A program made the position numbers and the translations under genes. Under the pieces are notes generated by a model that did not search any database, was not told the DNA's origin, and saw only the letters and a list, made by a program, of their open reading frames with translations. A stretch of DNA of 64,000 bases from G963422745 sp963422745 (lineage in GTDB: Bacteria > Actinomycetota > Acidimicrobiia > Acidimicrobiales > Aldehydirespiratoraceae), in NCBI GenBank assembly GCA_963422745.1, contig OY730477.1, forward strand, positions 2,418,001 to 2,482,000, written 5' to 3'. Shown here one piece after another: positions 17,262 through 25,950 of the stretch (the first letter of the stretch is position 1; the number at the start of each line of letters is the position of its first letter).

Positions 17262-18153
17262 CTACTCGTAGTTGCGGGGCCCGGGCCGAACCGGATCCGA
17301 ACCATGTGCTAGACGCCAGTGCTTGCCCTCGATCTCGACAGTCCCCGGTTCGGACTCCACCGCCTCCGACACCCTTAGGGCGACCCATGACCCTTTCGGG
17401 GGCGTCGTCAGTCCCAAGGCCTCGGCGATGCGAGGGTGGCTGCCCTAGTGGCCGAGCACCACGATTCCCTCAGGCTCAAGATGCTTCCGAGCGTCCCTCA
17501 CCCGCTTGGGACCATCGTCTTGTTGCGCCACTGTCAGGACCACCTCGCGCCGAACGAGCCGGCCGTGGACGTGACGAAAGAGCTGATTCACACGCTTCTG
17601 ACCGCTCAGGCCATGATCGAGGATGGCTGACCGGGTCTAGTCGTCAAGGTGCAAAAGCAGATTCTCGGCAAGCCGACCGTCTTTCTCGAGCCAATGCAGG
17701 GGCCATTATCCCATGATCGTTGAGGCGTCGCTTCTTATCCTGGTTCTTGCCGCAGCGAAGCTGGACCTCATCGGCCCTGACGATGCCCACGGAGAAGGTT
17801 GACCGAGCGTCGTCTGCGGTCATACAGAGGCAAAGCTCGCCGACCGCTTCCGTCGGGATCATCCAGCCTCCCGACTTCATCGACCACTTGGCATCGACTT
17901 CCTCGCCAGCAACCAGGTAGTCCATGCGTCGACCGCGCTGGAGGCCGAACTCGGCCTGGACGATAATCTCGACCTTGATCCCGATGTAGGTCTTCTCTAC
18001 CTTCGAGAGCTGATCGAGCGAGTAGCGACCGGTGCGCTGGCCGTCAAAGACCTCATCGAAGCTCTGGCGGATCGCTCCGGCGAAACGCTGGACCATGTCG
18101 GGCTGTGCACGGAACCAGCCCAAAGCGCGCTCCAGCCCAGCGTCGTCGTCCAC
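17262..18153 (-). pseudogene. NaeI-type restriction endonuclease, inactivated
   Basis: From GTG 18153: TYIGIKVEIIVQAEFGLQRG … MDYLVAGEEVDAKWSMKSGG, then WMIPTEAVGELCLCMTADDA … CGKNQDKKRRLNDHG is the NaeI endonuclease domain, including the D-x(n)-D-x-K core. A frame change near 17715 leads to WPLHWLEKDGRLAENLLLHL, then a TAG (17637-17639), the second domain (KRVNQLFRHVHG, VVLTVAQQDDGPKRVRD), another TAG (17445-17447), and HPRIAEALGLTTPPKGSWVA to a stop at 17262. Together about 297 codons, close to NaeI's 317. One frameshift plus two amber codons make it dead. The GTG overlaps the methylase stop by one base. Confidence 0.75.
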
Positions 18154-19286
18154 TACCCAGGCCTCGGCGCGAAGGAGTGCTCGTACACGTAGCGGGCGAT
18201 TGCGGCGCCGAGGAGCGGTGGAACGGCGTTGCCGATCTGGCGGGCTATCTCGATCTTGGTGCCCTCGAAGAGGTACCAGTCGGGGAACGACTGGAGCCGT
18301 GCGCCCTCCCGGTGCGAGATCACCCGATCCTCAACGGGGTGGAGGTATCGCCCCTTCTCAGGCTTGAAGAACTCAGTCCGGATCGTCGCAGATGGCCGAT
18401 CCCACCAGAGCCGTCCCATAACGTCAGTCGTCCCCGTCGGCTTGTTCGCCCAGCACGCGGGCGTGATGTCGGGCCGGTTCTCCATCAGATCGAACCGATT
18501 GCCGCCTGGCGGGATCGCCCGGTACCGCTCCAGCGACATCGGCGTTGGACGGCGGCCGAAGTGCAGGTGCTGCCCGCCGTCCTCGTCGAAGTAGGGGTCG
18601 AATCCGGTGGTTAGAGGTGCAAGATCACCGATTGCCTCGCGGACAGTCCGATACGGGAGTTCGGCTGGCGAGTCCGGGCCTCGCAATGGCGGTGGAGGCC
18701 AAGGGAGCTCGCCCTCATGTCCTCGAACTGCCACGAGAATGCCTCGGAGTCGCGTTTGGGGAACCCCGTAGTCCGCGGCGTTCAATACGCCGTAGGCAGG
18801 TGTATAAGCCGACAGTTCCGAATCGACCTCGAGCAGGTGCAACAACTCGGCGAACTGAGCCGACCGCTGAAACTCGCGCACGTTCTCGATCACGAACGCC
18901 TTGGGGCGAATGGTGCGTACAGCGTGCAGGAAGTGCTTCCAGAGCCCGTTCAACTGCGCGCGACTAAAATCGTCGCGATCGCGCCCAAGTGGGCTGAAGC
19001 CCTGGCAGGGTGGTCCACCTATGATCAGGTCGGCTTCGGGGTACTCAGGCCCCTCCTCGATGTCACCGGCGAAGACCTCACACCGGAAGTTCCGCTCGAA
19101 AGTCTTTGCCGTAGCGACCTCGTGCTCGACGGCGAATACCGGAAGAAAGCCCAAACCAGCAAGGTGAAAGCCGAGGCTCAAGCCCCCCGCACCCGCAAAC
19201 AGGTCGATCGTCGTGATCATCCTGGCGGTATCCACTGTCGAGCCCTGCCCATGTGCTTCGACGGTTGACTCCTCTAACGTCGTCAT
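18153..19286 (-). CDS. DNA (cytosine-5)-methyltransferase of the NaeI-like locus
   Basis: About 377 residues from ATG 19286 (ATG 19220, just before TTIDLFAGAGGL, is the alternative and has a better Shine-Dalgarno). Motif I LFAGAGGLSLGF, motif IV GGPPCQGFSPLG with the catalytic Cys, motif VI ENVREF, motif VIII QTRLRG and motif X QIGNAVPP are all present and in order, so the enzyme should be active. NaeI-type partners recognise GCCGGC, a reasonable but unproven guess here. With its restriction partner dead it is now an orphan methylase. Confidence 0.9.
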   Translation of the reverse strand: MTTLEESTVEAHGQGSTVDTARMITTIDLFAGAGGLSLGFHLAGLGFLPVFAVEHEVATAKTFERNFRCEVFAGDIEEGPEYPEADLIIGGPPCQGFSPLGRDRDDFSRAQLNGLWKHFLHAVRTIRPKAFVIENVREFQRSAQFAELLHLLEVDSELSAYTPAYGVLNAADYGVPQTRLRGILVAVRGHEGELPWPPPPLRGPDSPAELPYRTVREAIGDLAPLTTGFDPYFDEDGGQHLHFGRRPTPMSLERYRAIPPGGNRFDLMENRPDITPACWANKPTGTTDVMGRLWWDRPSATIRTEFFKPEKGRYLHPVEDRVISHREGARLQSFPDWYLFEGTKIEIARQIGNAVPPLLGAAIARYVYEHSFAPRPG

Positions 19287-19678
19287 CTGCTCATTGATCC
19301 TTCGTTGCACAGCACTCTCTCCACGAAATTGCTTAGTTCTCTCGAAGGGGGAAGCTGAAGCAACGGTACGCAGCGGGTGTGACATCGACCGAGGCGCCGC
19401 GGCCGCAGCGAGCCACCCGCCCTTCGGCGGGCTCTGCGGACACCGACAACACGAACTGCGACGAGTTCCATCAACCCACGACCGTAGACGCAGGCGGGTC
19501 GCTCATTGTGGTTCCTCGAGTCCGGCCCTTCTAGCGCGTGCACTTCGAGGAACCATCCGCTACGCGCTGCAGGTCGACGCAAATGGGCGCGAACACATCC
19601 CTTCGGACTCGGCTGTGCAGTCTGCGGGCCGGGGCTCATACACCATCGCAGACCCAGACCTCAACAGGGTCGTTCGTC
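19287..19678. repeat. Gap with a 10-bp inverted repeat and a GC hairpin
   Basis: No gene seen. GGTTCCTCGA at 19510-19519 and TCGAGGAACC at 19545-19554 are perfect inverted copies 25 bases apart. A short hairpin CCCGCC-CTTC-GGCGGG lies around 19423-19438. Confidence 0.5.
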
Positions 19679-20180
19679 GTGTCGAACCGCGGTGGCTGAT
19701 CGTCGCGTCGATCGATCTGCTCAACGAGTCGCCATCGACATCAAGGCGATTCGCTAGCAGGTAGACGTCAGCAAAGTCCCGCTCCCGCGTCGTCAGCTCC
19801 CCCCAGTCGAGCATCGTCACGATCTTCTCGGCGAGGACTGTCTCAAGCGGATAACCGACAACAGCGAACTGCTCCCCCAGCAACCCCGGGTACTCGACCA
19901 ACTGTCGGTCCAGGCGTGACCGGATCTCCGACATTGATGTCGACCCGCAGCATCGCACGCGCTCGATCGATTCGGGCCGGAACACTGATCCGCACTCCGG
20001 GATAGACGTCGTGGTCGCGGATCGGGCCCGCCTTCAACTCGGCTGGCAGGTACTCGACACCGTCATCGCTGTCGACATCCAGGACTTCGCGGACCATCAT
20101 CGACATCTCGTCGACGTCGTTGGATGTCGACGTGGCGAGCATGTCGACATCAGCCGTCGGCCGACGCTCAGCGAGGACCG
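19679..20180 (-). pseudogene. AbiEii internal fragment (copy C), near-identical to copy A
   Basis: 502 bases match 10340-10841 with only about two substitutions seen (A/T at the GAGGAC(A/T)GTC site, A/G at CTCC(A/G)ACATT), and the same frameshift near CAACTGTCGGTCC. It covers just the section missing from copy B. It is a recent duplication that lacks both ends of the gene. Confidence 0.8.
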
Positions 20181-20183
20181 CCC

Positions 20184-20234
20184 GCCCGGGCAAGCCCGGC
20201 GCCGTGGTCGTGATCGACAGCTATCACCCGTCCT
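20184..20234 (+). pseudogene. Cut-off C-terminal tail at island/catabolic junction
   Basis: Right after the copy C end, the plus strand reads GKPGAVVVIDSYHPS and a TGA. This looks like the natural end of a gene whose body was replaced by the abiE copy; it marks the right border of the accessory island. The gene is not identifiable. Confidence 0.35.
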
Positions 20235-20985
20235 GACCGAGATGGGCGCCGCTGCCGAATCGCAAGAGATTGCCATCTCGGTCGACGTGCGCGCCTTCTC
20301 GCAGGCCGTAGCCGGTGTCGACGGGGACGGTCAGTCGGCCTTCGACATCAGCAAGGCGCCAGGAGGCGTAGACGGCGTCGGCGTCGTCGACGTACAGGTA
20401 ACAGGCGCTGGTGTTGGTTGCGGGGTCAAGGTCGCGGACCTGAGCGAGGTGCAATTCGATGTCATTGCGGGCGGCGAAAGCGTAGGCCGCGTCGCCTTCG
20501 TAGACGCGCACGTCGAAGCCCAACTTCCGGTAGTGGGCGACAGCGCGAGCCAGGTCGCTGACGGGCAGCACGGACGAGACTCGTGTGGCTCGCCAGGATC
20601 GGGACGCGGCCTGGGCCAGGTCACCCATCGGCGGTACAGCGCGTGCATGTTCTCGGTCTGTGGCATCGACGATCTCCGAGATCCGCCCGGAGCGGATGAA
20701 GATCGCCTGTGTGATCGCGGGACCATCACCGATTCGGAACTCGGCCACGACACGGTCGGCGACCACCTCGACATCAAGGCCCCGGATCTCGGCGCCGGCG
20801 CCAACCATTGCGGAGATGAACTCGAGCACTTCGTCGGCACCCGCGCAGTCGCCCCAGGTCGCCGAGGGATCGAGCAGGTCGGCCAGGTTGGAGTCACCCT
20901 CACCGCCGAGCGTGGCGCGGATCGCAACCGCCGCCAGCACGAGCTCGCTCGCATCCGCTTCGGCCCGCTCGTTGTCGGCGTTCAT
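20224..20985 (-). CDS. SnoaL-like domain fused to VOC (bleomycin-resistance/glyoxalase) domain
   Basis: 253 residues from ATG 20985. Residues 10-115 look like a SnoaL/NTF2-like alpha+beta cup (ELVLAAVAIRATLGGEGDSN, DEVLEFISAMVGAG). Residues 130-245 are a VOC half-pair (VSSVLPVSDLARAVAHYRKL, IELHLAQVRDLDPATNTSAC, REGAHVDRDGNLLRFGS) of bleomycin-resistance type. Such fusions bind hydrophobic or aromatic ligands. It is divergent from the linalool-dehydratase-like gene and may act on the same compound class (inference). Confidence 0.65.
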   Translation of the reverse strand: MNADNERAEADASELVLAAVAIRATLGGEGDSNLADLLDPSATWGDCAGADEVLEFISAMVGAGAEIRGLDVEVVADRVVAEFRIGDGPAITQAIFIRSGRISEIVDATDREHARAVPPMGDLAQAASRSWRATRVSSVLPVSDLARAVAHYRKLGFDVRVYEGDAAYAFAARNDIELHLAQVRDLDPATNTSACYLYVDDADAVYASWRLADVEGRLTVPVDTGYGLREGAHVDRDGNLLRFGSGAHLGQDG

Positions 20986-21034
20986 GACCCGAAGCGTAGA
21001 CACCGAACCTTGGCGCCAACGACGGATCGTGTGA

Positions 21035-21184
21035 ACCGTACAAACCCATCGACATCGACGACTCCGACAGCGCATGGATCGACCTGGGTGCAGCGCGGAT
21101 CGACGACCACGACACCAACCGCGTCCTACACCTACTCGACGGGGCCGGTGTCGGTGTCGAGCCGACCTGCCGGGCCGGACCGTA
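21035..21184 (+). pseudogene. Unidentified C-terminal gene fragment
   Basis: In one frame the plus strand reads EPYKPIDIDDSDSAWIDLGA, then ARIDDHDTNRVLHLLDGAG and a TAA near 21184. Composition and codon use look genuinely coding but no start is present between it and the divergent VOC gene. It ends 13 bases before the linalool-dehydratase-like start. Confidence 0.35.
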
Positions 21185-21196
21185 AGATCTGCGCTT

Positions 21197-22657
21197 GTGA
21201 CGCTCTCGGATCGGTCGATCGGGTGGCTGCGGTATCTCCACCGCAAGGCCCACACTCCCGACAACTGGGATCGTGCCGGCCGCCCCCACCCTCACTGGGA
21301 CGATCGGTCCGATCCGCCGATGGCGAGCTGGCACCGGTTCGATCTCGTCGACTCCTCCTATGCGATGGGGCTGCTCGCACACCGGACGCCCGCGTGGATC
21401 GAGCCCTACGTCGCCATCCTCGACCGGTTGATCGAGCGGCACACCAGCTGGTGGTCGGCCGCCGACTGGCTCACACAATTCGGTCCCGATCCCGACCGCG
21501 GCGACTACCCGGACGCCTACCGGGCCCTGATCCCCGAGCAGCTCTGGGGCGAGTACGACGTTCCCGGCTGGACCGCCAACGGCATCGAGCCGTGGGGCGT
21601 CCAGATGGATCCTGTGGCCGCCGACGGGATGCTCTTCTACAAGGGCTTCTTCCTCATCCTGCTCGGGATCCGATCGATGATCGCCGACGACGACCGCTGG
21701 AACGAGCCGTTCGACATGATCCGCGACGGTGACAACACCTTCACCTGGACGCACTCCGAGATCGCCGACCACCTGATGCGACAGTGGCTCGCCGCGCCGA
21801 TCGGCTGCCATTGAGAGAACACCAAGATCTGGCCGTTTTGACTGGCCGGAGCGGGCCTCGGTCTGAGGTTCCACGACAACCGACACGGCACCAGCCATCA
21901 CACCGATGCCTTTGGCCCGTGGTGGCAATACGCCCGTGAGCACTACCTCAACCTTGATCGCGGGATGCCGACCGAGACGACGCTGTACTACGACCCGATC
22001 CTCGACGTGCACCATCGGCTCCCGGTCGCGTCGGCCCTGACGACCGCGTACTACGCCGCGCCCCAGGCGCCCGACGACGCGAAGCAGCTGTTCGGTGCCG
22101 CGTGTACTTCGATGGGTCTCGATGGCGACATCCGGCTGCCGATCCGTGCATCCCGGAACTACGGCTCGGCCCTCGTCCTCGCCCGGGAGTGGGGGTTGAC
22201 CGACCTCGAGGAGCGGCTGGTCGACGCGATCGAAGCGACCTACGAGCCGACGTTTGACGACGCCTCGGGCGAGTTCACGTGGGGCCTCGGACTCGGCGAG
22301 CAACATCCGCGGGGCCAGTACAACGCGTTTCTGGCCGCGGCCGAAGCCGCCGGGCCCGGTCGGTGGGGGCGCCTGTCGGCGGCGCCGCTCGAACGCCAGC
22401 CGCAGGTCGTCGGTGTCGACTTCCCGAACGTGGCGCTACGCACCGCCGAGTGGCGTAACGGGGCGCTGTACCTCGAACTCGACGTCCACGAGGAGGATCC
22501 GTCCTCGAGGACCGCCTTACGAATCGTAGGCGCCGAGCCTCGCATCCGGGAGCTGACCGGCATCGACGGCACTTCGCTCGAACACACCGCCCGCTCCGTC
22601 ATCGTGAGAGTCCCGAAGGTCAGCGGCGAGATGACCTTCACCGCGGGCAGCTCCTGA
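21197..22657 (+). CDS. Linalool dehydratase/isomerase-family enzyme, predicted double selenoprotein (TGA at 21812 and 21839)
   Basis: 486 residues from GTG 21197 in one uninterrupted frame except for two TGA codons. Family marks: WHRFDLVDSSYAMGLLA, TSWWSAADWLTQFG, ADGMLFYKGFFLILLG, WNEPFDMIRDGDNTFTWTHS, then GCH-[TGA]-ENTKIWPF-[TGA]-LAGAGLGLRFHD, and YYDPILDVHH. In Ldi of Castellaniella defragrans the active-site cysteines Cys171 and Cys180 sit at these two places, nine residues apart, as the TGAs do (residues 206 and 215). TGA differs from TGC/TGT at one base and inserts selenocysteine when a SECIS follows. The rest shows no decay. The reaction would be hydration/dehydration or isomerisation of an allylic or tertiary alcohol. 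The alternative is a double nonsense mutation, which is improbable at exactly these sites. Confidence 0.8.
21839..21871 (+). promoter_or_regulatory. SECIS-like hairpin after the second TGA
   Basis: Stem CCTC (21856-21859), loop GGTCT (21860-21864), stem GAGG (21865-21868), extendable by two G-U pairs and one G-C pair outward. The loop begins exactly 18 bases after the TGA, the same distance and the same GGUCU loop as the E. coli fdhF SECIS. No equally good element is seen for the first TGA. Confidence 0.6.
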
Positions 22658-22687
22658 CGATCGGTGGTTGGCAGACCGAGCGCCGCC

Positions 22688-24241
22688 CTATCCACTGACC
22701 GGCGAGAGGCGGGTCTTGTCGACGTGCGCCATCATCGCGTCGGCGAGCCCGTCGACCAGCTTGGCCCGCAGCGCGGGTTCGGCGGCGAGGTTGGTCCGCT
22801 CGTCGTCTGCCGTGCCCAGTTCGTAGACGCCGTCTTCGCCGCTGCTGTAGCGGGTGTAGCGGTGCTCGGCTGTGATGAGTGTGCGGATGGTGCTCGGAAT
22901 GCGCCCACCGTCGGGCTCGTCGAGGTCATCTTCGATCAGAACGGAGTCGCGCACCGTCGCCGCATCGTCGTCGAGCACGGGTTCGAGGCTCACGCCCTGT
23001 ATGCCGTGGTATGGCTCGATCCCGCAGAGACCCATCAGCGTCGGACCGATGTCAACGCTGCTCGCGAGCGACGCCGATCGCCCCGCGCCGCGGCGGGGAT
23101 CGACGATCAGCAGCGGGACCTGCAGCGTGCCCCGGTAGTGCATGAATCCCTTCAGCAGCAGCCCGTGGTCGCCCATCATGTCACCGTGGTCGGCGGTGAA
23201 CACCACGATGGTGTTGTCGGTCTGACCGAGTCGATCGACGGTGGCGAGGATCTGGCCGATCCGGTCATCGACCATCTCAATCGAGCCGTAGTTGGCCGCC
23301 ATCGCGGCTCGCACCACCTCCGGGCTCGTCGCGCCGGTCAGCGCGACCCACTGACGCATCTTGTGCACCGACCGGCCCCGCAGACCCTTCAGGTACTCAG
23401 GTGCGCCGTCTAGGGGATCGTCGAAGGTGGCGGGGAGCTCCATGTCTTGCGGTCGGTGCCGGTCGTACCACCGGCCCGGCGGCGTGAACGGATGATGCGG
23501 ATCGGGGAACGACGCCCACGCCAACCACGGCGATCCCTCCGCCGCGGCGGTCTCGATGAAGTCGATCGCGCGGTCGGCGACGAACGACGTCGAGTGGATC
23601 TCCTCGTCGTAAGGCGGGTCGTAGACCTGCCACCACACCGCACCACCGCGCCGCCTGCGATTCTCAGGGGTCTGCGGCGCGAGAAGATCGCCCGGGTCAA
23701 CCCCGCGCTCGAGAGCCCAACGGTAATGATGGCCAGTCACCCGAGCGCCGTGATCGATCGACAACTGCACATGGTCGAAGCCGTAGAAGTCCTCGGGCCA
23801 CTCCGGCTCGCCGTCGAGGTATCGCTCGTCGTGCTCGAGCGTGTCCCACCCCTGCGGGTACGGATCCGCGATCGACGCCCCGCCAGGTGCGACATGGATG
23901 GAGTTGCGGCTCATACCGTGCTGGAGGTGGCTCTTGCCGAGCAGGCCCGTGCGATAGCCAGCGGCCCGGAACTGCCGCACGTGGGTGTTGGCACCCCACT
24001 CGAGCGACCGGTCGTTGAAGATCACACCGTGCGCGCTCGGGACGCGGCCGGTCATGATGCTCGACCGGTTGGGCATACACACCGGGTTCGAGACCCACGC
24101 CGACTCGAAAACCATGCCCCGGGCCGCGAGCGCGTCGAGGTTAGGCGTCTGGACGACCTGGTTACCCATGAAGCCGACATGGTCGGCCCGATGCTGATCA
24201 GTGATAATCAACAGGACATTCAGCCGGGCCGCGTCTGCCAT
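22688..24241 (-). CDS. Formylglycine-dependent sulfatase
   Basis: 517 residues from ATG 24241. The start LNVLLIITDQHRADHVGF gives the first metal-site Asp; NPVCMPNRSSIMTGRVPSAH contains the C-x-P-x-R signature whose Cys becomes formylglycine; VVFTADHGDMMGDHGL is the second metal/active-site block. No signal peptide, so cytoplasmic. Such sulfatases release sulfate from organic sulfate esters. It is the last gene of a long minus-strand operon (one-base TGATG overlap with the CMD gene), with importer and hydrolase genes, and one of three sulfatases in the window. Phosphonate-monoester hydrolase activity is a possible alternative. Confidence 0.85.
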   Translation of the reverse strand: MADAARLNVLLIITDQHRADHVGFMGNQVVQTPNLDALAARGMVFESAWVSNPVCMPNRSSIMTGRVPSAHGVIFNDRSLEWGANTHVRQFRAAGYRTGLLGKSHLQHGMSRNSIHVAPGGASIADPYPQGWDTLEHDERYLDGEPEWPEDFYGFDHVQLSIDHGARVTGHHYRWALERGVDPGDLLAPQTPENRRRRGGAVWWQVYDPPYDEEIHSTSFVADRAIDFIETAAAEGSPWLAWASFPDPHHPFTPPGRWYDRHRPQDMELPATFDDPLDGAPEYLKGLRGRSVHKMRQWVALTGATSPEVVRAAMAANYGSIEMVDDRIGQILATVDRLGQTDNTIVVFTADHGDMMGDHGLLLKGFMHYRGTLQVPLLIVDPRRGAGRSASLASSVDIGPTLMGLCGIEPYHGIQGVSLEPVLDDDAATVRDSVLIEDDLDEPDGGRIPSTIRTLITAEHRYTRYSSGEDGVYELGTADDERTNLAAEPALRAKLVDGLADAMMAHVDKTRLSPVSG

Positions 24242-24624
24242 CAGTCGGCGGCGGCCTCGGCTTCGAGCTCTTCGAGGACTGCCGCGAGGCTGCGCACCGC
24301 GCCGACCGCGACGGGCCAACCGCCGTAGTGCGCGAGATGGGTGATCATCTCCTCAATCTTCTCCCTCGCAATGCCGAGCTTGAGCGCGCCGCGGAAGTGG
24401 ATGAGCTGTTCCTCGTAGCGACCGAGCGCGATCAGTGCCGCACACGTGATCATCGAACGCTCCTGGAGTTCGAGACCGTCGCGCTGCCAGATATCGCCGA
24501 ACAGGTGCTGCACCGTGGCCTGATTCAGACCGTCGGGCAGCCGGGTGCCCGGTCGGATGCCGAGCGTCTGGATCAGCTCAATGCCCTTCGCCTGCTTCTC
24601 CTTGTCCCATTTGATGTCGGACAT
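24241..24624 (-). CDS. Carboxymuconolactone decarboxylase-family protein
   Basis: 127 residues from ATG 24624. DGLNQATVQHLFGDIWQRDG, ELQERSMITCAALIALGRYE and LIHFRGALKLGIAREKIEEM plus HLAHYGGWP match CMD/AhpD-fold proteins of the gamma-carboxymuconolactone decarboxylase type. The CxxC pair of peroxidase members is absent, favouring a decarboxylase-like or isomerase-like role. It sits between a DUF4442 gene and the sulfatase in one operon. Confidence 0.75.
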   Translation of the reverse strand: MSDIKWDKEKQAKGIELIQTLGIRPGTRLPDGLNQATVQHLFGDIWQRDGLELQERSMITCAALIALGRYEEQLIHFRGALKLGIAREKIEEMITHLAHYGGWPVAVGAVRSLAAVLEELEAEAAAD

Positions 24625-24632
24625 GACGCTCC

Positions 24633-25106
24633 TCAGGTGCCGTTGCGGCGTAGTTGGTAGTGGTTGGTGGAGACCGCCACGACGGTGCCGCTCTCGTCGA
24701 GGAGCTCCATCTCGAGGTCGAAGTCGGACTTGCCGCGTTCGGTCACCTCGGCTTCCACGCGGGAGATCTCGTCGGCGCTCAGCGAGCACTCGACGGTGAT
24801 GTCGCTCTGTGCGCGGCGGAGGTACTTGATCTCGAGCCCCTTGGCGATCGGGTAGCACTCGCCGTTCTCGAACGTCGTGTGAAAGAGCGTGCCGCCGGGG
24901 AGTTCGGCAACGGTGAACAGCGCGCCCGCGTACATGGCTTCGATGCGGTGGTTGCGGTTGCCCACAAGGGGCATGCGGAGTTTCGCTCGGCCCCACTGGG
25001 CTTCGACGACCTCGACCTGGGTCTGCTCCGCCATCTCGATTCGCGTACGGGTCGCCGCGGTGAGCTCTGCCACGTCGAACACGGTCGTCGGGTCTCGGAA
25101 GGGCAT
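24633..25106 (-). CDS. DUF4442/hotdog-fold thioesterase-like protein
   Basis: 157 residues. RNHRIEAMYAGALFTVAELP is the conserved DUF4442 (YiiD-type) hotdog core, followed by GLEIKYLRRAQSDITVECSL and a C-terminal strand ending in STNHYQLRR. Members are related to acyl-CoA thioesterases. It lies 13 bases after the importer ATPase gene and may handle a CoA intermediate (inference). Substrate unknown. Confidence 0.65.
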   Translation of the reverse strand: MPFRDPTTVFDVAELTAATRTRIEMAEQTQVEVVEAQWGRAKLRMPLVGNRNHRIEAMYAGALFTVAELPGGTLFHTTFENGECYPIAKGLEIKYLRRAQSDITVECSLSADEISRVEAEVTERGKSDFDLEMELLDESGTVVAVSTNHYQLRRNGT

Positions 25107-25119
25107 GGATGGTCCTACC

Positions 25120-25950
25120 TCAGCGCGTCCGCAGATCTTGGCGGACCCGCTTGACGTTCGGGTCGGGCACGGGCACGGCGGCCAAGAGCCGCTGCGTGTA
25201 CTCGTGGGTCGGGCGATGACAGATATCCGCCGAGTTGCCCTCTTCGACCAGCTCGCCTTGCGACATCACCCCGATGCGATCGCAGAGGTGGCGCACGACG
25301 GCGAGGTCGTGGGCGATGAAGAGATACGAGACGCCTGTTTCGTCGCGGAGATCGGCGAGCAGGTTGATGACCTGGGCCTGCGTGGCGACGTCGAGGGCGC
25401 TTACCGCTTCATCGAGCATGATCAGCGTCGGGCTCGATGCGAGGGCCCGGGCGATCGACACACGCTGGGCCATACCGCCCGACAGTTCAGTGGGGCGCCG
25501 GTCGAGCACGTCGGATGGAAGGCGAACGGCGTCGAGAAGCTCGGCGCTGCGGGTCCTCGCTGCGGCTGAGTCCTTGACGCCAGCAAGCCGACGAAGCGGC
25601 TCGGCCAAGATCCGATCGACGGTCATCGCCGGGTTGAGCGACGAGATCGGGTTCTGGAACACGGCCTGGATTCGCTGATGAAGTGCTTGCGGGTCGTGTC
25701 GCGCGAGCTCGCCGACATCGTCGGCTCCCAATGTGATCGACCCACTGGTGGGCTTCTGCAACCCCAGCACACAGCGTCCGCTCGTGGTCTTGCCGGAACC
25801 GGATTCCCCGACGAGGCCGTAGGCCTCCCCCTGCCCGATGTGAAACGAGACATCACGAACAGCGCGAACGATCTCACGATTCAGTGAGAAGGCGCCGCCG
25901 CCGCTGAACTCGACGACCAGGTGCCCGACGCGCAGAACGGTCCCGCTCAT
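25120..25950 (-). CDS. Oligopeptide/dipeptide-type ABC transporter ATP-binding protein (DppF-like)
   Basis: 276 residues. Walker A GLVGESGSGKTTSGRC, signature LSGGMAQRVSIARALAS and Walker B LIMLDEAVSALD are complete, and the C-terminus has the peptide-transporter tail HRPTHEYTQRLLAAVPVPDP. It overlaps the fused permease-ATPase gene by ATGA. Together with that gene and DppB it forms the motor of one importer in the inner membrane. Confidence 0.9.
   Translation of the reverse strand: MSGTVLRVGHLVVEFSGGGAFSLNREIVRAVRDVSFHIGQGEAYGLVGESGSGKTTSGRCVLGLQKPTSGSITLGADDVGELARHDPQALHQRIQAVFQNPISSLNPAMTVDRILAEPLRRLAGVKDSAAARTRSAELLDAVRLPSDVLDRRPTELSGGMAQRVSIARALASSPTLIMLDEAVSALDVATQAQVINLLADLRDETGVSYLFIAHDLAVVRHLCDRIGVMSQGELVEEGNSADICHRPTHEYTQRLLAAVPVPDPNVKRVRQDLRTR

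Noticed and set aside
17436..17630. 64-codon plus-strand frame
   Set aside because: It is the antisense of the NaeI-type C-terminal domain.
5480..18153. TAG recoding (amber codons in the HEPN-like, NaeI-like and PhyH readings)
   Set aside because: These genes also carry frameshifts or truncations, and several intact genes end in TAG; ordinary CAG/GAG to TAG decay explains it.
18153..19286. GCCGGC avoidance as proof of NaeI specificity
   Set aside because: GCCGGC sites occur in the window (for example near 6087 and 21275) and I cannot compute expectation; no conclusion drawn.
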